Shown one piece after another: positions 46,177 to 54,990 of a DNA stretch of 64,000 nt; within the stretch, counting starts at the first letter, position 1, and every line of letters begins with the position of its first letter. Source of the DNA: Paracoccaceae bacterium (GTDB taxonomy: Bacteria; Pseudomonadota; Alphaproteobacteria; Rhodobacterales; Rhodobacteraceae); contig JAAZYV010000019.1 in assembly GCA_014239455.1 (NCBI GenBank), positions 45,320 to 109,319 of the forward strand. Reading direction: 5' to 3'. Under the pieces are notes generated by a model. That model searched no databases. It was not told the origin of the DNA and saw only the letters and a list, made by a program, of their open reading frames with translations. The position numbers were made by a program, and so were the translations under genes.

Positions 46177-47204
46177 TTGATTGCTTCTACTAATTTTTTG
46201 GCTCCAAAGCGGACTGGGTCTGTAACTGGTAAGTCAAGTTCATCCTCAAGATTTTCAATTTCATGCTTAGCCATATTCTCGTTGAGATCTCTAGTATCCA
46301 GTGCCAAGCCTTTAACTTTAGCTGCAGGAAATAAGTTCATACAGGAAACCATTGCTTCATTCAGTTGAATGACTTTTTGCAAAGGGGGGATTTGCACTTC
46401 TGTAACACTTTCTACTTTTTCCAAACCAAAGCGATGACATAAGATCATAGCTGTAGGACAACTACCTCTCATCAAGGGTAGAGTAGCAGTACTACCAGGA
46501 TTTAAAAGAGACCCCTGCCCCTCAATGATAACCACATCCCTATCTTTATACTTAAGAACCATTTCTTCCACTGCACCACTGGCATGATCAACCTTGAATG
46601 CATCCAAAGGAATACCACTGCCAGAAATACAAATACCCGTTTGACCTGTGGCTAAAAACTTAGCATCAACCTTCAGTTCTAAGAAACTTTGAGTTAATTC
46701 AAGACCTGCAGTCATTTTCCCAACCGCCATATCAGTACCAATCATTAGAATTCGTTTATTATTAAGAATGCTAGCTCGAGCAGCACCAATGTTAGGCTGT
46801 ACACCCGTGGGTATCCTTATATCCCATATCCACTGATTGGCCTTTAAGTCCTTACCATAAATCTCATTAATAGAATCGTGCAAACCATTCACAATTGAGA
46901 TGCCCTTAGAGATTGCATACTCGATCACATTTAGCCATGATTGTGGAAGTCGACCGCCAGAAGGTGCAGTACCCAGGACCATTACTTCAGCACCAAGCTT
47001 AATAGCCTCCTCAACTCCGCCGAAAATTGGAATATCCTTATCAATTTTACAGATCTCTTGGACAGTTTTGCCAGCTTGTTTACTATCAATCACAGCAATA
47101 ACAGGATTTGGGCTATAACGAATAACCCCCTCTGCCATCTTAGCAAAAAGGGTTCCCATGCTACCCTCAGCATAAATGACGAGTTTAAGATCTGGATCAA
47201 GCAT
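46173..47204 (-). CDS. dgcN: DUF1611 protein, likely D-glutamate N-acetyltransferase
   Basis: 343 aa. DUF1611/DgcN-family protein: an N-terminal Rossmann-like domain (VIYAEGSMGTLFAKMAEGVI) and a P-loop-like C-terminal domain (LMIGTDMAVGKMTAGLELTQ, VIIEGQGSLLNPGS). In marine bacteria DgcN acetylates D-glutamate, and DgcA then racemises N-acetyl-D-glutamate so it can re-enter L-glutamate metabolism. Its start overlaps the end of the dgcA-like gene by 8 bp, the known pairing, which supports the assignment. Confidence 0.82.
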   Translation of the reverse strand: MLDPDLKLVIYAEGSMGTLFAKMAEGVIRYSPNPVIAVIDSKQAGKTVQEICKIDKDIPIFGGVEEAIKLGAEVMVLGTAPSGGRLPQSWLNVIEYAISKGISIVNGLHDSINEIYGKDLKANQWIWDIRIPTGVQPNIGAARASILNNKRILMIGTDMAVGKMTAGLELTQSFLELKVDAKFLATGQTGICISGSGIPLDAFKVDHASGAVEEMVLKYKDRDVVIIEGQGSLLNPGSTATLPLMRGSCPTAMILCHRFGLEKVESVTEVQIPPLQKVIQLNEAMVSCMNLFPAAKVKGLALDTRDLNENMAKHEIENLEDELDLPVTDPVRFGAKKLVEAIN

Positions 47205-48243
47205 CCTTCAAACTTCCTCCATGCCCTGGGACATCTTGTGGAGTAACAATGCCATTCACTAACAAGGCTCCTGAAGTAGGATTTGGATCTATATTTAAAT
47301 GAGAATCTAAATCAATGTAATCAAATAAGGATCCAATAGCGGCACCGGCAGAAATAGAAACTGAACTTTCTCCCATACATCCAACCATTGTTTTCAGATT
47401 ATGAGCTCTAGAAACTCCAACCATTCTTATCGCTTCAGTTAATCCTCCACATTTCATTAGCTTAAGATTTATTCCGTCAACATACTCTGAAAGTTCAGGA
47501 ATATCTTTAGAATTTCGACAACTTTCATCCACAAAAAGCGGCAGAGGTCTACCCTTAAAAAGAAACCTTAAGTTTTCCTCTTCTCCCCAAGCCAGTGGCT
47601 GCTCTACATATTCGACATTCCTTTCTTGCAACCAAATTAACATTTTATGGGCATCTTCAACAGACCAACCACCATTTGCATCAACTCTTAATTTTGTAGA
47701 ACTGTTTTGAAGTGTCTCAGATATCGCTGAGAACATTTCTTTATCATGATCTATACCTTCAGGAGAACCCAACTTGATTTTAAGATTTTCTAACATTCCT
47801 TTTTCTTTTAAATGCCTCACTCTCTCCTGAACTTCTACAGGAGACATTATCCCAATAGTAATCGAAGTGCTTACTTTTGGAAGACTTAGACCAAATAGTC
47901 GAAACAAAGTCATGTTCGCTTCCTTTGCCCTAAGGTCCCACAAGGCCATATCTAAGGCAGCAATAGCGCAAGGCGCTATTCCAAAATCTACGGCCTTTAA
48001 GTAGGTATCTAAAATAGAGCCAGAAAGACCGTCACCCTCTCTCAAAAAATCTTCCAGATGTTTCTGACCAACTTTTGCGGACTCAGCTCCTTCCGTCGCA
48101 CCTGGGCACATCTCTCCTAAGCCAACATTTTTACCATCTGAAATTAATACAAATAGATTTTCCGATCCTGAAAATATTCCTCTACTTATCTTTAAAGGAA
48201 ATCTTTTTTTGAGGTATAATGTCTTAAATTTTACACTTTTCAT
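47197..48243 (-). CDS. dgcA: Enolase-superfamily racemase, likely N-acetyl-D-glutamate racemase
   Basis: 348 aa. Dipeptide-epimerase-like member of the muconate-lactonising subgroup: LKIKLGSPEGIDHD with the KxK bases, RVDANGGWSVEDA, YVEQPLAWGEE, LFVDESCRNSKD and GINLKLMKCGGLTEA carrying the second-side lysine. An L-Ala-D/L-Glu epimerase is the main alternative, but the overlap with a DUF1611/dgcN gene points to DgcA of the D-glutamate pathway. Confidence 0.82.
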   Translation of the reverse strand: MKSVKFKTLYLKKRFPLKISRGIFSGSENLFVLISDGKNVGLGEMCPGATEGAESAKVGQKHLEDFLREGDGLSGSILDTYLKAVDFGIAPCAIAALDMALWDLRAKEANMTLFRLFGLSLPKVSTSITIGIMSPVEVQERVRHLKEKGMLENLKIKLGSPEGIDHDKEMFSAISETLQNSSTKLRVDANGGWSVEDAHKMLIWLQERNVEYVEQPLAWGEEENLRFLFKGRPLPLFVDESCRNSKDIPELSEYVDGINLKLMKCGGLTEAIRMVGVSRAHNLKTMVGCMGESSVSISAGAAIGSLFDYIDLDSHLNIDPNPTSGALLVNGIVTPQDVPGHGGSLKDA

Positions 48244-48283
48244 TATAATGCGAGACCTTCATAGTAAGTGTTAAACTAATCAA

Positions 48284-49303
48284 TTACGAGTGATTATGCA
48301 TTGTTTTCTTTCTTGCTCGAGTTTTCTCCGTTGCCAATTCAGATCCATCATGAAATGTGCCAAACCATCTATCCCAGGGCATCTCTTCATTGCCATAATT
48401 ACATTCATAGTAGCGATGATGTAACTGGTGATAAAACGTCCCTAAGGCTAAACGGCGTGTATCTTTTATCAATAAATTTTCGTAGCCAGTGTGAGTCATA
48501 GCAGCTCCTAGTCCTAAATAAATCACATGATAAATAACATGTATAGGATGTGAAGCTAGAACCCAATGAATACATATGCTTGATATGTAGAAGAAGTGCT
48601 CAACAGGATGCATAGAAAATCCAGACCACGGTCCAACATTTACATTCCGGTGGTGCAAAGAATGATACCTCTTATAAAAAAAAGGGATATGTAAAAATCG
48701 ATGAATCCAGTAAAAGTGGAAAGCAGACCATATTGGCAGCAAAACAAAAAAAGCAAAAAACCAAACTGGGTTTCCCAAAAAATAATTAACCGGGGCATAA
48801 TCATTTGCTAGAAGCCACATCGTCACTACTTGGAAAACAGTCACTTGACCTACCCCACTGGTAAGAGACCAAAACATATTGTCGTGAACTTGATTAGAGA
48901 AACTCCATAATCTTCCTTTTCCAGGATCTCGTCGGTCAAACTTCAGATTTTTTGATTGACCTTTTACTATATAAAAATACCAGTGCAACCCCCCTGCTAC
49001 GGCTATCATTAAAAACATATTTACTAACCAAGTTTGAAAGATCCAAAAAAAAGAAATTGTTTTAGCTTCTTCTAAAGGTGGGTAAAGAAATACCCAAGCC
49101 AGTGCTGCGATTATGGCAAGTAATAGCTTTTCACCCAAATGCAACCAATTTCGAAAAAACCATAAAGCTAAGTATCTAAGACCAAACGAACTGCTAAATA
49201 GTGAATAATTCTCCAATGGTAAATCAGGATGATAATTCCACTGAGAGTTATTTTTTTCTGCCATCTGTGGAACCCGGAATTCTTGATTGGTTGACATATA
49301 CAA
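48284..49303 (-). CDS. Fatty acid hydroxylase / sterol desaturase family membrane protein
   Basis: 339 aa with four or so membrane segments and the diiron histidine motifs HRFLH, HSLHHRN and HQLHHRY near the C-terminal half. Family members insert hydroxyls or double bonds into sterols, hopanoid precursors, fatty acids or carotenoids. The substrate is not identifiable. It diverges from the bciA-like gene with an 85-bp gap. Confidence 0.85.
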   Translation of the reverse strand: MYMSTNQEFRVPQMAEKNNSQWNYHPDLPLENYSLFSSSFGLRYLALWFFRNWLHLGEKLLLAIIAALAWVFLYPPLEEAKTISFFWIFQTWLVNMFLMIAVAGGLHWYFYIVKGQSKNLKFDRRDPGKGRLWSFSNQVHDNMFWSLTSGVGQVTVFQVVTMWLLANDYAPVNYFLGNPVWFFAFFVLLPIWSAFHFYWIHRFLHIPFFYKRYHSLHHRNVNVGPWSGFSMHPVEHFFYISSICIHWVLASHPIHVIYHVIYLGLGAAMTHTGYENLLIKDTRRLALGTFYHQLHHRYYECNYGNEEMPWDRWFGTFHDGSELATEKTRARKKTMHNHS

Positions 49304-49388
49304 TTATGGTAGCAAAATATTTAAAGGTGTTCTAACACTTAATTAAGTTTAAAATTTATAGTTGTAAGAGTTCGTTATCTCAAAAAGA

Positions 49389-50303
49389 GTGTTACTTGTT
49401 GGAGCGACTAGTTATATAGGAAGGCATGTTGCTAATATTCTTGTAGAGCAACTCTACAGACCAGTTTGTCCCCTAAGATCGATGAACCCTAAATTTGCAC
49501 AGCAAATGAAATTAAATCCTGAACAAACACCTATTGGGGATTTAAAAAACAAATCATCAGTGAATAATGTCTTTGCTAAGTATCCGAATTTGTGTGCTGT
49601 CATTTCCTGTGTAGCAAGCCGAACTGGGGGAATTAGAGACTCTTGGTTAGTAGATTTTGAACTAAATATTAATATTTTGACCGGGGCTAAATCATTCAAT
49701 ATTAATAATTTTATTCTGCTTTCTACCATTTGTGTTCAAAAACCAATGTTGAACTTTCAGTGGGCAAAACTTGCCTTTGAGAAAAAACTTCAATCATCTG
49801 GTTTAGATTATACGATCGTCAGGCCAACTGCCTTTTTTAAGTCCCTAGCAGGGCAAATTAAAAGGGTTCAGAACGGGAAAAAAGTCATTTTATTTGATGA
49901 TGGAAACAGAACCAGTACCAAACCTATATCCGAAAGAGATCTAGCAATTTTTCTGGTCCAATGCATATATAATAAAAATAGAAAAAACAAAATACTATCC
50001 ATTGGTGGTCCAGGACCAGTACGGACACAAAAAGAATTAGGGGAGATAATTTTCAAGTTACTTAATAGATCTCCAAAATATTTTCATATGCCTAGCAGAT
50101 TTTTTAAAATTATAGCCATCCTTCTAACCGCTCTGGGCTTGATCTCTACAAAAATAAGAGACAAAGCAGAATTCTTACGAATTGCATATTATTATGCCAC
50201 TGAATTTATGTTATTCTTGGATCAAAAAATAAAACGATACTCAGCTGAAAAAACAATGGAAGTGGGAAATGATACAATCGAGGATTTTTATAAAAAATCA
50301 TAG
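49389..50303 (+). CDS. bciA: Divinyl (proto)chlorophyllide 8-vinyl reductase, BciA-like
   Basis: 304 aa, extended SDR. The NADPH-binding LLVGATSYIGRHVANILVEQ start, the highly characteristic CVASRTGGIRDSW, the YxxxK-replacing segment ICVQKPMLNFQWAKLAFEKK, TIVRPTAFFKSLAGQI, TKPISERDLA and the C-terminal YYATEFMLFLD all match BciA, which reduces the 8-vinyl group of (bacterio)chlorophyll precursors. The only usable start is GTG at 49389, giving a slightly short N-terminus. No other pigment gene is in the window. The gene suggests phototrophy or its loss in this lineage. Confidence 0.8.
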   Translation: MLLVGATSYIGRHVANILVEQLYRPVCPLRSMNPKFAQQMKLNPEQTPIGDLKNKSSVNNVFAKYPNLCAVISCVASRTGGIRDSWLVDFELNINILTGAKSFNINNFILLSTICVQKPMLNFQWAKLAFEKKLQSSGLDYTIVRPTAFFKSLAGQIKRVQNGKKVILFDDGNRTSTKPISERDLAIFLVQCIYNKNRKNKILSIGGPGPVRTQKELGEIIFKLLNRSPKYFHMPSRFFKIIAILLTALGLISTKIRDKAEFLRIAYYYATEFMLFLDQKIKRYSAEKTMEVGNDTIEDFYKKS

Positions 50304-50429
50304 AAAACGAACAACAGATACTTAATAATAAGGAACAAAAGATTTTTGAATGATTCTCGATCTCATCACTTTTACTAAAATATGAGATATCAATTTCATG
50401 TTCCAATGGCAATCCATATCCCAATCAAT

Positions 50430-51245
50430 TTACTCAAGAATTAGATCTTCCAGTAGGCCTAATATTTTCTTCCCAGCAACATTAGCATGCCTCAAAATAT
50501 CTTCCATACTATCAGGTTCTTGTTCCGGTCCTCCAGTAGCAGAATTGGTAATGGCCGAGATACCTAAGACCTTTAAACCTGCATGAACAGCAGCTATTGT
50601 TTCCAAAACAGTAGACATGCCAACAGCATCACCTCCAGCCAGCCTAAAAAAGCGTCGTTCAGCTGATGTTTCGAGAGAAGGACCCTTGATCCCAACATAA
50701 ATTCCTGTTTTGAATTCAATCCTTTTCTTTTTCAGAATTTCTGTACTCTTGATTAGCAAATGATCATCATAAGCCATAGATATATCTGGGAATCTTGGAC
50801 CTAAAGAGTCATTATTGTGCCCTATTAGAGGGTTCTCTCCAATGAAGTTGAGATGGTCCTTTATTAACATAATTTCACCTGGATCAAATTCACTATTTGA
50901 TGCGCCCGCAGCATTTGTAACAATTAAGTTCTTTGCTCCTAGCTATTTCATGACAGTAATAGGAAAAGCAATTTGACCTGGGGAATGTCCCTCGTATAAG
51001 TGAACCCTACCTTGCATTAAGCAAATGTTTACTCCTTTAAATTCCCCAAGAATTAATTTGCCAGCATGGGAAGGGGCAGTTGATTCTACAAAACCAGGAA
51101 TTTCTCTAAATTTAAAGACTTTTGGATTCTCTATCCAATCAATGAGATTCCCTAAGCCAGAACCAAGAATTACACCAAGATCCACCTTGGAAACTCCGTC
51201 TCTGTTGATGAACTCTATTGTATTTTCAAGAGGTAGTATGTTCAT
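50430..51245 (-). pseudogene. Purine nucleoside phosphorylase (trimeric PNP), interrupted by one in-frame UAG
   Basis: One frame of 272 codons reads as a complete class II PNP except for TAG at 50943-50945. The first part has GVILGSGLGNLIDW, VESTAPSHAGKLILG and MQGRVHLYEGHSP. After the stop come LGAKNLIVTNAAGA, DHLNFIGENPL, YVGIKGPSLETSAE and ISAITNSATGG. The stop sits between VMK and LGAKN, where functional enzymes have a variable residue. Both halves stay in the same frame, so a single base change or a sequencing error explains it. The enzyme would split (methylthio)inosine or guanosine with phosphate, following the deaminase encoded next. Confidence 0.82.
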
Positions 51246-51258
51246 TTAATTTCTTAAT

Positions 51259-52575
51259 TTACTCTAAAGTTTTTAATATAGGATCTCTTAATTTTCTTAC
51301 TTCACAAAGAATGTCTTCCATGTTGACATTTAGAATTGAGCCGTCTCTAACACATTGTTTACCACCGATAAATACGTGTTTAACATCGGACTTTGCCGTC
51401 GAATAAACCAAATGTGTGATAGGATCAAAAAGAGGTGCAGCATGTATTGCTTGAGTTGAAATAACTATCAAATCCGCCTGTTTCCCAACTTCTAAACTAC
51501 CTATGTCACTAGATTTTCCTAAAGCCTTAGCTCCATTTGATGTAACCATTCCAATCACTTCTTTTGCTGAAATAATATCCGGCTTCATTAAAGCACCTTT
51601 TGGCAAGGTAGCGGCTAGTCTCATAGACAACCACATGTCCAGATCATTTCCGCTTATAGCACCATCGGTTCCCACAGTTACATTGATATCACGCTCAAGA
51701 AAGTCTAAAACAGGCGCAATCCCTGAACCCAATTTTAGATTTGACATGGGATTATGCGCTATCACAGAGTTTCTCTCTTTTAATAGATCTTTTTCATAAT
51801 CATCCAAATGAACGCAATGGGCCAAGATTGCTCTATCATCAAGAATATTTAGATTATCTAAGTGCCTTATGACTGATCTACCGTATCTTTCCTTAATGTC
51901 AGTCTGCTCAAAACGGGTTTCAGCTGCATGAGTTGAAAACACCGCCTTATATTCATCTGCTATCTTCTTAGCGTCTTGCAAGTGCTCAGGTCCCACCGTA
52001 TAGGTTCCATGAGGCATCACTGCAGGAAAAATAGTTTTAGAATTTTGATATTTAGAACAAAAATCTGAAGCTTCATTTAAATACTGATCGTGAGTTCGAT
52101 TTCCTACCCCAGGAAAATCAATGAATAGGCCACCTGTGCAAAGCCTCATACCTAAGTCAATCGAAGCCTTAGCAGTTTCAAAAGGGTACCAGAACATGTC
52201 GACTACAGTAGTCACACCTGCAAGGAGGTTTTCTGCCAAACCAAGATAGGAACCTAATAGGGTTGTTTCCGGAGTAAGCATAGCTTTTTCGGCTTTCCAA
52301 ACGTCTTGCAACCAATCTTCCAAGGACATATTTTCTACCAAGCCTCTGAACAGACTGTCAGCCGCATGGCAATGGGTGTTAATAAGGCCTGGCATTATAA
52401 TTTCACTATCCAACCTTATTATTTCTTTTGCTTGAGGCAAATCCTGGGGGTGTTTTGGAGCTTCCATGATAAGTTCTATTTTACCACCCGAGACCCCTAT
52501 TACTCCATTAGTCACAATGTTTGAGTCTTTGCACCCCGTGACTAAGGTCCCACCAGCAAATAACAGATCTAACAT
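51259..52575 (-). CDS. Amidohydrolase of the MTA/SAH deaminase (TRZ/ATZ) family
   Basis: 438 aa. Metal-dependent deaminase: NTHCHAADSLFRGLVENMSL near residue 66 (HxH motif), GVTTVVDMFWYP, STHAAETRFEQ, LAHCVHLDDYE and VGTDGAISGNDLDM with the catalytic aspartate. It would deaminate 5'-methylthioadenosine or S-adenosylhomocysteine to the inosine form. Other members act on guanine or triazines. AGGAGGG lies upstream of the ATG. It precedes the PNP gene by 13 bp, making a coherent nucleoside salvage operon whose second gene is now broken. Confidence 0.82.
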   Translation of the reverse strand: MLDLLFAGGTLVTGCKDSNIVTNGVIGVSGGKIELIMEAPKHPQDLPQAKEIIRLDSEIIMPGLINTHCHAADSLFRGLVENMSLEDWLQDVWKAEKAMLTPETTLLGSYLGLAENLLAGVTTVVDMFWYPFETAKASIDLGMRLCTGGLFIDFPGVGNRTHDQYLNEASDFCSKYQNSKTIFPAVMPHGTYTVGPEHLQDAKKIADEYKAVFSTHAAETRFEQTDIKERYGRSVIRHLDNLNILDDRAILAHCVHLDDYEKDLLKERNSVIAHNPMSNLKLGSGIAPVLDFLERDINVTVGTDGAISGNDLDMWLSMRLAATLPKGALMKPDIISAKEVIGMVTSNGAKALGKSSDIGSLEVGKQADLIVISTQAIHAAPLFDPITHLVYSTAKSDVKHVFIGGKQCVRDGSILNVNMEDILCEVRKLRDPILKTLE

Positions 52576-52663
52576 ATCTAAATCCCTCCTAAAATCAAAA
52601 GTGCGTCTTTGACGAATATTTAAACCGTCGAAAAGGAAAATTCGTCTCGTAAGTTAATAGATC

Positions 52664-53626
52664 CTAGTTGAAATAACCCGCCCGGGCAGTAGCCCCAATG
52701 AAATTACATATTATTCTCTCAGCATGAATAAAGGTCATTCTACGTCCCTCAAAAGATGGTGAAATCTCAACTAAATCCATCCCTAAAACCCTACCCTTAT
52801 TGACCAAACCATGAATAAGTTCCCTTATCTGTATCCAATTAAGCCCTCCAGGAGTTGGAGCATTAACAGCTGGCATAATAGTCGGATCAAGACCGTCTGC
52901 ATCTATCGTAAGATAAATTGGACCTTCCGGAATTCTTTCCAAAATGTTCTTAATCCCAAGCTCGTGGACTTCATAAGCACTAATTAAATGAGCGCCGTAA
53001 TTTTTTGCAGATTCGAATTCTTCGTGACGACCACTTCCTACTCCTCTCAGACCAATCTGGAATATCTCACCAATGTGATCCATTTCTGAGGCACGTCGAA
53101 TACCACTGGAATAACCTTCTTTTTCTCCATTTATTTCATCGCGCCAATCTAAGTGTGCATCTACTTGAACCAAGGTTATCTTTTGGTTTTTTGGTAAACC
53201 ACGAAAAATCGGAATCGGAATACCATGATCACCACCTATAGAAATAAGAGTTGCATGAGCACTAAAAATCTTTTTTACAGCCTTTTCTGCTCTTCTATAA
53301 TGCTCTTTAGGATCCTTCAGGTCAGATGTTACATTTCCACAATCAAAGACTTGAATATTTTGGTTGTGCAGAAGGTCCCCTCCAAGGTCCCAATCAAAGT
53401 GTTTAATAGTCCTAGGTTCATGCCAAGCTCCATCTTGAGCATTTTGCCTTAACAAGTCGGGTGTAAGGCTTTGATCGTTTGCGAGTTCATTGGGATAATA
53501 TGGTAATCCGTATGGTATACCTATTATAGCTACATTAGCATCTAGCTCATCTAGGTTGGCACAAAATGGAAACCCTAGTAAGCCATCATCCATAGTTCTA
53601 GGTATTTGGGTAAGTTTAGCTTTCAT
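52664..53626 (-). CDS. Agmatinase / ureohydrolase family enzyme
   Basis: About 320 aa. Mn-dependent ureohydrolase with the metal motifs SIGGDHGIPIPIF, VQVDAHLDWRDE and LTIDADGLDPTIMP, plus the substrate loop GYSSGIRRASEM. It removes urea from a guanidino compound such as agmatine, guanidinobutyrate or guanidinopropionate; which one is not decided by the sequence. The frame opens at TTG two codons earlier, and ATG at 53626 is preferred. A dimethylarginine hydrolase gene lies 4 kb away, suggesting use of guanidino compounds. Confidence 0.87.
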   Translation of the reverse strand: MKAKLTQIPRTMDDGLLGFPFCANLDELDANVAIIGIPYGLPYYPNELANDQSLTPDLLRQNAQDGAWHEPRTIKHFDWDLGGDLLHNQNIQVFDCGNVTSDLKDPKEHYRRAEKAVKKIFSAHATLISIGGDHGIPIPIFRGLPKNQKITLVQVDAHLDWRDEINGEKEGYSSGIRRASEMDHIGEIFQIGLRGVGSGRHEEFESAKNYGAHLISAYEVHELGIKNILERIPEGPIYLTIDADGLDPTIMPAVNAPTPGGLNWIQIRELIHGLVNKGRVLGMDLVEISPSFEGRRMTFIHAERIICNFIGATARAGYFN

Positions 53627-53754
53627 AGACAAATGATACTATAATCCACCGTTTAATTCCAGTTTCATTCTAGCCTTTCAAACTTTGAATAGTGCCTGCA
53701 AACATCTGTGTATTAATTCATTATAACTGAAAAATTGATTCTATCTCATCTTGT

Positions 53755-54549
53755 CTAAGGATCATCAAGTTTAACTTTATATTCTTGAATAGTATTTCCT
53801 CCATCAACAACAATCAACTGCCCAGTAATATAACTGGCTTCATTAGAAGCTAAAAACAATACTGTGTTGCCTATTTCTTCAGGTGTTCCTGGCCTTCCAA
53901 TAGGAGTAAAAGCTCCTGCTGTCACCTCATTATCACTGCTAGAGCCTGTCTTTATCCAACCAGGACCTACACAATTAACTGTTACCCCATTTGGGCCTTC
54001 TTCAATTGCAAGGGATCTAGTGAGTCCCAATATACCTGCTTTAGCAGCGCTATAAACTGTGCTTCCATTAATACCAACTAAAGTACCAGTTACTGATGAA
54101 ACATTTATTATACGCCCCCCAGTCTTCTGTTTTTTAATTTCGGGTAGCATATAACGCGTAACTAAAAAAACACTCTTTAAGTTAATATCAATTCCATAAT
54201 TCCATGATTCCAAAGTTAATTCATTGAATTTTCTTGACGGTTGATCATATCCAACCTGCACCATTCCTGCATTATTCACCAGGATATCAACCTTTGAGAA
54301 GCATCTTAGTGTTGTATTAACTAATTTCTTAACCTGTTTTTCATCTGTAAGATCAGCTGGCAATCCTTCCACCCGGTCCTCGCCAAACATATCTCTTAAT
54401 TCTTGGACCCTCTCTGAAATACGATCTGTTGTTGAGGTTACCAAAATATTGGCACCAGCTTTCGCTAAAAGCTTTGCGGTAGCAAAACCAATTCCTGACA
54501 CGCTACCTGACCCAGTAATGACGGCCACTTTATTAGTCAAATCAAACAA
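53755..54549 (-). CDS. Short-chain dehydrogenase/reductase, substrate unknown
   Basis: 264 aa, classical SDR: VAVITGSGSVSGIGFATAKL, the structural ILVNNAGMV, catalytic Ser in IINVSSVTGTL and the Tyr-x3-Lys in VYSAAKAGILGLTRS, then VGPGWIKTG. The glycine motif GSGSVSGIG has an extra three residues compared with the usual GxxxGIG. It could serve the missing dehydrogenase step of a deoxysugar pathway, but it is 11 kb from fucD and no context supports that. Confidence 0.85.
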   Translation of the reverse strand: MFDLTNKVAVITGSGSVSGIGFATAKLLAKAGANILVTSTTDRISERVQELRDMFGEDRVEGLPADLTDEKQVKKLVNTTLRCFSKVDILVNNAGMVQVGYDQPSRKFNELTLESWNYGIDINLKSVFLVTRYMLPEIKKQKTGGRIINVSSVTGTLVGINGSTVYSAAKAGILGLTRSLAIEEGPNGVTVNCVGPGWIKTGSSSDNEVTAGAFTPIGRPGTPEEIGNTVLFLASNEASYITGQLIVVDGGNTIQEYKVKLDDP

Positions 54550-54812
54550 AAAACTATTCCACTAAATTTCATCGAGGTTAATCATGGCCTTACTAAATTT
54601 CAATATAAACATTAATAATTTCATACTCGAGGCTTGTAACAGCCCTAAAGAAAAAATCAAGTTGGAGAAAATATAATCACAGCTATCCTTCAAAATCTTT
54701 GAGAATCATCACTCCTCAATAATCTTATAAAGCCTTACGGGTGCACCCATACCGATGCAGATTAAGATAATATAATTTAGACACCACAAATTGATATGAT
54801 AGGACTCAATTA
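54550..54812 (+). other. Intergenic region between SDR and small ORF
   Basis: About 260 bp of AT-rich sequence; no gene or strong structure seen. Together with the small frame at 54813-54959 it makes a 440-bp gap in the gene map. It probably holds divergent promoters. Confidence 0.3.
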
Positions 54813-54959
54813 ATGGACAAGAAGAAAAATGACAAACACCAAAACCATTTTTTTTGGCAACTGAACTATTACTTACCCTTGAAAAGAGTAGAAAAAAATT
54901 GCTTTGCTACACTTGAAATTAACTGGGGTACTCAATTTTCTATTTTTTTTAGGAAATAA
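54813..54959 (+). CDS. Possible 48-aa small protein, unknown
   Basis: Short frame starting MDKKKNDKHQNHFFWQLNYY and ending SIFFRK, with aromatic and basic residues and no hydrophobic helix. AGGA lies eight bases before the ATG, the main reason to list it. It ends 31 bp before the DRE-TIM gene. No homology is recognised, and it may be spurious. Confidence 0.3.
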   Translation: MDKKKNDKHQNHFFWQLNYYLPLKRVEKNCFATLEINWGTQFSIFFRK

Positions 54960-54990
54960 TATTAAATTAATTCGGAAATAAATATCTAAT

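Noticed and set aside
50943..50945. UAG in the PNP gene as pyrrolysine
   Set aside because: Pyrrolysine is known in methylamine methyltransferases and a few other proteins, not PNP, and no pyl genes are visible. A point mutation or sequence error is simpler.
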